From: BM714 sp964644525
GTDB taxonomy: Bacteria; Bacillota; Clostridia; Peptostreptococcales; BM714
Reading direction: 5' to 3'
Assembly: GCA_964644525.1 (NCBI GenBank)
Contig: CAZXWC010000028.1
Coordinates: 1 to 18,863, forward strand
Length of the DNA stretch: 18,863 nucleotides
Part shown: positions 14,863-18,863 of the stretch, in pieces
Numbering within the stretch: position 1 is the first letter of the stretch
Layout: every line of letters starts with the position of its first letter
The notes under the pieces: generated by a model
What the model was told of the DNA's origin: nothing
The model's input: the letters and a program-made list of their open reading frames with translations, nothing else
Database searches by the model: none
Made by a program: the position numbers and the translations under genes

Positions 14863-15771
14863 ATGAAAGCCCTGTCTTACGACCAACTTCTCGACAAAGT
14901 CAACTTCATAAACTCGCTCTACGATTCAGTAAGAATTGTCGACCCTGTAGAAAAAACAGTCTTGACAGAAGGCAAAACATTAGATTTATCGATACTCCGA
15001 GACAAAGAAAAACACTCCACCTGCCACGACATATGGAAGAGCGGCGGCATATGTACAAATTGCATATCCATGCGGGCATACAACGAAGGTGAGAGCTTCA
15101 TAAAAATAGAATATGACGGTGAAAAGCCCTACATCGTTACGGCTCTGCCTGTAAAACTTAAAAACCGCACGGTAATTCTTGAGCTGTTAACCCTAATAGA
15201 AAATCCGGAAATCATAGGAGATTTTTCAAATTCCCCAGACTCTGAAATACGCAGGATGCTTGAAGAAAGAAACTTGGACTTGGTGACCGATCCACTGACA
15301 GGAATCTTCAACAAAAGGTATATATACGAAAGACTTCCCCACGACATGCTTGAGAGCGAACTGTCGGGTCAATACCTCACGCTTGTCATGGCCGACATAG
15401 ACTATTTCAAGAAGGTCAATGACTGCCACGGACATTTGGCGGGTGATTTCATACTCGCAAAATTCGCCGGCCTTCTCAAAAAATCCCTGCGACGTGATAG
15501 TGACTGGGTCGCCCGCTTCGGGGGAGAAGAATTTTTGATAGTGATGAACAAAACAAGCTCTGACACAGCTCTTGAAATAATAGAGGGTCTCAGGAAGGCA
15601 ATAGAGGATGAAGACAATGTTTACCAGGGCAAGGACATCAAAATCACATCCAGTTTCGGAATGCACACATTGGCTGACGAAGAAATAGATGTGGATACTT
15701 TGATTCAAAGAGCAGACAGAAATCTTTACGCTGCAAAAGAGGCAGGCCGAAACAAAGTGGTGCGAAACTGA
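14863..15771 (+). CDS. diguanylate cyclase (GGDEF) with cysteine-bearing N-terminal sensor region
   Basis: Makes cyclic di-GMP from two GTP. The 302-residue protein is soluble, with no membrane helices. Residues 1-120 look like a PAS-type sensor and contain CHDIWKSGGICTNC (Cys54, Cys64, Cys67) followed by ISMRAYNE. A short linker (SEIRRMLEERNLDLV) leads into the GGDEF domain: DPLTGIFNKR (143-152), ADIDYFKKVND (177-187), active-site GGEEF (220-224) and AKEAGRNKV at the end. RDSD (211-214), five residues before GGEEF, is the RxxD inhibitory site for c-di-GMP feedback. The ATG at 14863 lies 11 bases after GGAGG; an ATG at 14855 closes after three codons. The cysteines could bind metal or sense redox state, an inference. 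Confidence 0.93.
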   Translation: MKALSYDQLLDKVNFINSLYDSVRIVDPVEKTVLTEGKTLDLSILRDKEKHSTCHDIWKSGGICTNCISMRAYNEGESFIKIEYDGEKPYIVTALPVKLKNRTVILELLTLIENPEIIGDFSNSPDSEIRRMLEERNLDLVTDPLTGIFNKRYIYERLPHDMLESELSGQYLTLVMADIDYFKKVNDCHGHLAGDFILAKFAGLLKKSLRRDSDWVARFGGEEFLIVMNKTSSDTALEIIEGLRKAIEDEDNVYQGKDIKITSSFGMHTLADEEIDVDTLIQRADRNLYAAKEAGRNKVVRN

Positions 15772-15820
15772 TATAACAAATGCCGGCGCAAGTCATTTCT
15801 GAAATAAAGGAGATGATTGC

Positions 15821-16234
15821 ATGTACAAGCTTGAAGGCGACATAAAACTTTCGGAGCACTTTAAAATATCGGAGTTTGTATGCAGAGACCCAAACGATCC
15901 ATCTGCCAAGGTCTTCATAGAAATGGAACTGATTCAAAAGCTTGAAAAATTAAGGTCTTTGCTTAAAATACCCCTTATTGTAACATCCGGATACAGAACT
16001 CAAAAGTGGAACGAAAGTGTAGGCGGTTCACCCCGAAGCCGCCATCTTTTGGGCCAGGCGGCTGACATAAGAATGGACGGCCATTATGACACAGACCGCA
16101 TTACGGTTTTTGCTGTTAATGCAGGATTCAAGGGAATAGGGCTTTATGACGGTTTCATCCATCTTGACATACGAAAAAACCTTTCAAACAGGCAAGGACG
16201 CTCATTCGACCTTTGGAATTTTAAAAAGAAGTGA
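15821..16234 (+). CDS. M15-family zinc peptidase, endolysin-like, no signal peptide
   Basis: Predicted D,D- or L,D-carboxypeptidase/endopeptidase acting on peptidoglycan stem peptides (Peptidase M15_3 type). It has 137 residues. It opens with LSEHFKISEFVC, the usual start of this family, then VTSGYRT (Arg59), RHLLGQAADIR with zinc ligands His75 and Asp82, and FIHLDIR with His114. The catalytic set appears complete. There is no signal peptide or cell-wall-binding domain, which is usual for phage-type endolysins and for small cellular copies of them. GGAG lies 8 bases before the ATG. It follows the diguanylate cyclase by 49 bases and is followed at 6 bases by an RNase HI gene, so the two are probably cotranscribed. 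No other phage genes are nearby. Confidence 0.9.
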   Translation: MYKLEGDIKLSEHFKISEFVCRDPNDPSAKVFIEMELIQKLEKLRSLLKIPLIVTSGYRTQKWNESVGGSPRSRHLLGQAADIRMDGHYDTDRITVFAVNAGFKGIGLYDGFIHLDIRKNLSNRQGRSFDLWNFKKK

Positions 16235-16240
16235 ATCCAT

Positions 16241-17017
16241 ATGAAATCAAAGTTACTCAAAATGAAAATAGAGGGAAAATCCAAATCGGGATACCTGCTA
16301 AGCATAAGCTGCCCTGCAAACCGGATTGCTGTTTCCTTTTGCCCGAAAACACGGCAATTGCTTTTTCACAATCATAACAATTTGACAAGCTTTCTTTTAC
16401 AGAACGAAATACATCTGAGAAAAATACTCCACAACAAACGTCCGGAAAGTTTTTTCACCGGGTTCGAACTTAATTTTGCTATTTTTGAGGACAGGGACCC
16501 AAGCGCATTCAACAACAAGAATAATATTCTGGTATCCGACAAACGAAACGGAGAAAACGAAAGCTATGCTATTGAAAATGGAATCGATACAATAACAAAG
16601 CTCTACACTGACGGAAGTTTTCTTGAAAAAAAAGAGCAGGGAGGAATAGCATGCATAATTGAATACGCAAGCGGTGAATACCTGGTCGACTACGGGCCTT
16701 CTAACGCTTCAACAAGCACATTGACCGAACTCCATGCGGCAATAAGGGGTCTGGAAATACTATGCGAATGCAAAGAGATACGAATTGTAACAGATAGCCA
16801 ATATGTAAGAAAGGGACTCACCGAATGGATGCGGAATTGGAAACTCAATGACTGGCATACTGCAAACGGCACAAAAGTAAAAAACATCGATGAATGGAAA
16901 CGCTTTGAAAAACTGACTGCTGAAAAATACATCGAAATTGAATGGGTAAAGTCCCACAGAAAACATTTGCAAAATGTGCTTTGCGACAAGCTAGCCAGAA
17001 AGGCTGCAATGCTGTAG
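16241..17017 (+). CDS. RNase HI with an unrecognised N-terminal region
   Basis: Endonuclease cutting RNA in RNA-DNA hybrids. The C-terminal part (about 118-258) is a complete type 1 RNase H: YTDGS (Asp124), TELHAAIRGLE (Glu163), TDSQYVRKG (Asp185), the basic handle NWKLNDWHTANG with KNIDEWKRF, VKSHRKH (His239) and CDKLARKAA (Asp249). Residues 1-117 are extra. They do not look like the hybrid-binding domain (viroplasmin type) found on many RNases H, and are rich in His, Asn and Lys (LLFHNHNNLTSFLLQNEIHL). The start at 16241 is 6 bases after the M15 peptidase stop and has only a weak ribosome site (AAGAAGTGA), so translation may depend on coupling. A start at residue 8 is also possible. No terminator hairpin was found after it. 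Confidence 0.9.
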   Translation: MKSKLLKMKIEGKSKSGYLLSISCPANRIAVSFCPKTRQLLFHNHNNLTSFLLQNEIHLRKILHNKRPESFFTGFELNFAIFEDRDPSAFNNKNNILVSDKRNGENESYAIENGIDTITKLYTDGSFLEKKEQGGIACIIEYASGEYLVDYGPSNASTSTLTELHAAIRGLEILCECKEIRIVTDSQYVRKGLTEWMRNWKLNDWHTANGTKVKNIDEWKRFEKLTAEKYIEIEWVKSHRKHLQNVLCDKLARKAAML

Positions 17018-17111
17018 AACTATTTTTTTCTCAAACTGTTAGACAGGCCTTCAAATGGGTAAATCTCTCTATAAGGGTATTTCAAAATATTAACAATAAA
17101 GGAGAGGTAAT

Positions 17112-17588
17112 ATGAAAGAATTTGACGGTAGAAAACTTTTCAAAACAGTAATCCTCCATGAAGCCGAAGTGGCAAAACTTTATGAGGATTTGGCTAAAAA
17201 AATGGAAGACAAAAAAGCCAAAGCCTTATTTGAAAAACTTGCCGGGGATGAATTGAGGCACGAAAAGATTTATCAAAACCTTTTGGAAAAGCTTCCAAAC
17301 GGCGGAATGCTTGAGCTTTCAGATGAAGAAGCCGAATATACCGAACTTCTCATAAAAACGCACATATTCCAGAACGACGATGTGAAAGCGCGTTACAGCA
17401 AGCGTGACGCCCTAGTAATAGCCGAAAAGGTTGAGAGGGACTCGATAATTTTTGTGGAACAGGTAAGAAACCTTTTTCCTGATTTGATTCCGGATGAATT
17501 CAAGACAATAATGAAAGAAGAAAAGAAACACTTGAATTATGTTCTAAACAGCCAGTTCGACAGCAGCTTGAGATTCCTGGGCCTTTAA
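17112..17588 (+). CDS. rubrerythrin-like (ferritin-like) diiron protein, second copy
   Basis: 158 residues, same fold class as the protein at 13284-13769 but clearly diverged. Ligands: Glu17 with Tyr24 in helix 1, E47-x-x-H50 (DELRHEK) in helix 2, Glu108 in AEKVERDSI of helix 3, and E137-x-x-H140 (EEKKHL) in helix 4. A long connecting segment (about 62-98) lies between the two halves, and there is no rubredoxin domain. The likely function is peroxide or oxygen detoxification, or iron handling. The ATG follows AAAGGAGAGG. It converges on a flavodiiron protein gene with a shared terminator between; both products use non-haem diiron sites, so a common oxygen-defence role is reasonable but not proven. 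Confidence 0.88.
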   Translation: MKEFDGRKLFKTVILHEAEVAKLYEDLAKKMEDKKAKALFEKLAGDELRHEKIYQNLLEKLPNGGMLELSDEEAEYTELLIKTHIFQNDDVKARYSKRDALVIAEKVERDSIIFVEQVRNLFPDLIPDEFKTIMKEEKKHLNYVLNSQFDSSLRFLGL

Positions 17589-17601
17589 ATTCTCATAATA
17601 C

Positions 17602-17641
17602 AAAGCAGCCCCGCCGCTTTTGCAAACGGCGGGGCTGCTTT
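17602..17641. terminator. strong bidirectional intrinsic terminator
   Basis: AAAGCAGCCCCGCCG (17602-17616) and CGGCGGGGCTGCTTT (17627-17641) form a perfect 15-base stem with a 10-base loop. It sits between the convergent ferritin-like and flavodiiron genes and ends transcripts from both sides. Confidence 0.93.
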
Positions 17642-17655
17642 GATTTCTACTCGTT

Positions 17656-18855
17656 TCAGCATGATTGCTGAATTTTTTCCCCTATCGATTTTCCATATTC
17701 ATAGCACGCCTTAAGTTCATCTGCTGAAGGGGCGTACTGTATTTCTAGTCCTTCTTCTACAAGGTCCGCTCCCATTTCCTTCATTCTGGCCTCTATCTTT
17801 TTGACTGCGCCTTTTCCCCATCCATATGATCCGAATGCAGCGCCTATTTTGTTGCGCGGTTTCAAGCCTACTAATTCCTCAAGAAAATAGCTTATTTGAG
17901 GAATCATGCCATTATTGAAAGTGGAAGAACCTATCAGAACAGCCTTGGCGTCTACAATCTCGGAAAATATGCTGGTGAAATCCGATGAATCCGCCTTGTA
18001 AAGTTTTACTTCTATATCCTGGGAAGACAATCCGTCCACAATGGCCCTTGCCATTTTCATTGTGCTTTCATACATTGTTTCATACACAATTATTGCTTTC
18101 TTGTTCATTTCAGGCTTGGCCCATTTGAGATATGCATCTATTATTCTTCCCGGATCCTTCCTGAACACCACTCCGTGGCTCGGTGCTATCATGTCCATGT
18201 CCAAGTCCATCTTTTGGATTTCTTCTATCTTTCTTATGAGCAGGGGCGCAAAGGGCATTAGTATGTTTGCGTAGTAAGTCTTAGCTTCCCTCATTACCAT
18301 ATCCATGTCGTTTTCGTCATCAAAGAGGTGCGAACTTGCCAGATGCTGTCCGAAGGCGTCATTTGAAAGCAGCAGCTTGTCCTCCGGCACAAAGGTCATC
18401 ATGTTGTCGGGCCAGTGAAGCATGCGCGACTCTATGAAATGCAGATTCCTTTTTCCTATGTTGAGAACATCTCCCGTTTTTACAACATTATAGTTGTACT
18501 CCTCTCCATAATAGTATTTGAGAAGAGCCTCCTTTGCCTTTTGAGTACAGTGTATCTTGGCATTTGGAATCAACTTCATCATGTCCGGGAAAGCTCCGGA
18601 ATGGTCTGGCTCAACATGATTTATTATTACATGGTCTATCTTGGAGATTGGTATAAGCGATTCTATTTTCTCGAGCATTTCTCCAAAAAATCTCGATTCC
18701 ACAGAATCCACCAATGTTATTTGGTCGTCAATGATGAGATAGGCGTTGTATGACACTCCGTTGGGCGTATGGTAAATTGGCCCTTCAAACAATCTGAGAT
18801 CCCAGTCAAAAGCTCCAACCCAGTAAACACCTTTTTTTATTTCAATAGCCGGCAT
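17656..18855 (-). CDS. fprA: flavodiiron protein (FprA-type oxygen/NO reductase)
   Basis: Reduces O2 to water, or NO to N2O, in the cytoplasm of anaerobes. It has 399 residues in two domains. The metallo-beta-lactamase-like domain (1-250) has all diiron ligands: NHVEPDH (His80, Glu82, Asp84), His147 in LHWPD, Asp166 in NDAFGQH and His227 in PSHG. The flavodoxin domain (from about 253, AIIVYETMYESTMKMA) carries the FMN phosphate loop and SSTFNNG. There is no fused rubredoxin, so electrons must come from a separate rubredoxin or other donor. The ATG at 18855 is only 8 bases from the window edge, so its ribosome site and promoter cannot be seen; residues 1-13 (MPAIEIKKGVYWV) match the family start. 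The symbol is given by family, not by organism. Confidence 0.96.
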   Translation of the reverse strand: MPAIEIKKGVYWVGAFDWDLRLFEGPIYHTPNGVSYNAYLIIDDQITLVDSVESRFFGEMLEKIESLIPISKIDHVIINHVEPDHSGAFPDMMKLIPNAKIHCTQKAKEALLKYYYGEEYNYNVVKTGDVLNIGKRNLHFIESRMLHWPDNMMTFVPEDKLLLSNDAFGQHLASSHLFDDENDMDMVMREAKTYYANILMPFAPLLIRKIEEIQKMDLDMDMIAPSHGVVFRKDPGRIIDAYLKWAKPEMNKKAIIVYETMYESTMKMARAIVDGLSSQDIEVKLYKADSSDFTSIFSEIVDAKAVLIGSSTFNNGMIPQISYFLEELVGLKPRNKIGAAFGSYGWGKGAVKKIEARMKEMGADLVEEGLEIQYAPSADELKACYEYGKSIGEKIQQSC

Positions 18856-18863
18856 ATCAATCA

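Noticed and set aside
14855..14866. Three-codon ORF (ATG CGC CAA TGA) overlapping the cyclase start
   Set aside because: The GGAGG is only 3 bases from this ATG, too close for efficient initiation. It is probably chance, though it sits at a coupled ATGA.
17019..17032. T-run after the RNase HI stop as a terminator
   Set aside because: Only a 4-base AGCC/GGCT stem lies upstream, inside the gene, and not next to the T-run.
1..18863. tRNA, rRNA, CRISPR array, transposase or attachment-site signals
   Set aside because: None could be supported. The gaps are short and are accounted for by promoters, ribosome sites and terminators.

Overview
The window looks like chromosomal DNA from a low- to mid-GC anaerobic Firmicute of the class Clostridia. 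The evidence is the pcrA-ligA-gatCAB order, the oppBCDFA order, strong AGGAGG-type ribosome binding sites, TTG and GTG starts, and a set of oxygen-defence genes typical of anaerobes (flavodiiron protein, two rubrerythrin-like diiron proteins). The genus is not resolved. There is no rRNA, tRNA, CRISPR array, insertion sequence or obvious prophage, and no gene-free stretch longer than 300 bases; the longest gap is 4690-4887.

Positions 1-4772 (minus strand) hold an oligopeptide ABC importer operon in the order oppB-oppC-oppD-oppF-oppA. The four membrane and ATPase genes look intact. The fifth gene, cut by the window edge, is abnormal: its lipoprotein leader is joined in frame almost directly to the second half of an OppA-type binding protein, so the first lobe of the ligand-binding fold is absent. 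This is the most striking observation in the window.

Positions 4829-12289 (minus strand) hold a tightly packed housekeeping operon: pcrA (helicase), ligA (NAD-dependent DNA ligase) and gatC-gatA-gatB (tRNA-dependent amidotransferase). Genes overlap or nearly touch, with ribosome binding sites embedded in the preceding gene. A strong hairpin with a U-tract follows gatB.

Positions 12290-18863 are a mosaic of short, mostly single-gene units on both strands. They are a small acidic/membrane protein of unknown role, a thioredoxin-like protein, a ferritin-like diiron protein, a two-CxxC zinc-ribbon-like protein, a SpoT/MESH1-type HD hydrolase divergent from a diguanylate cyclase with a cysteine-bearing sensor region, an M15 peptidase coupled to an RNase HI with an unfamiliar N-terminal region, a second ferritin-like protein, and a flavodiiron protein. 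Bidirectional hairpins separate convergent genes at about 12772-12797, 17602-17641 and, less clearly, 14139-14175. Four of these genes suggest handling of O2 or peroxide, and two suggest nucleotide second-messenger control. That they form one functional system is a hypothesis only.
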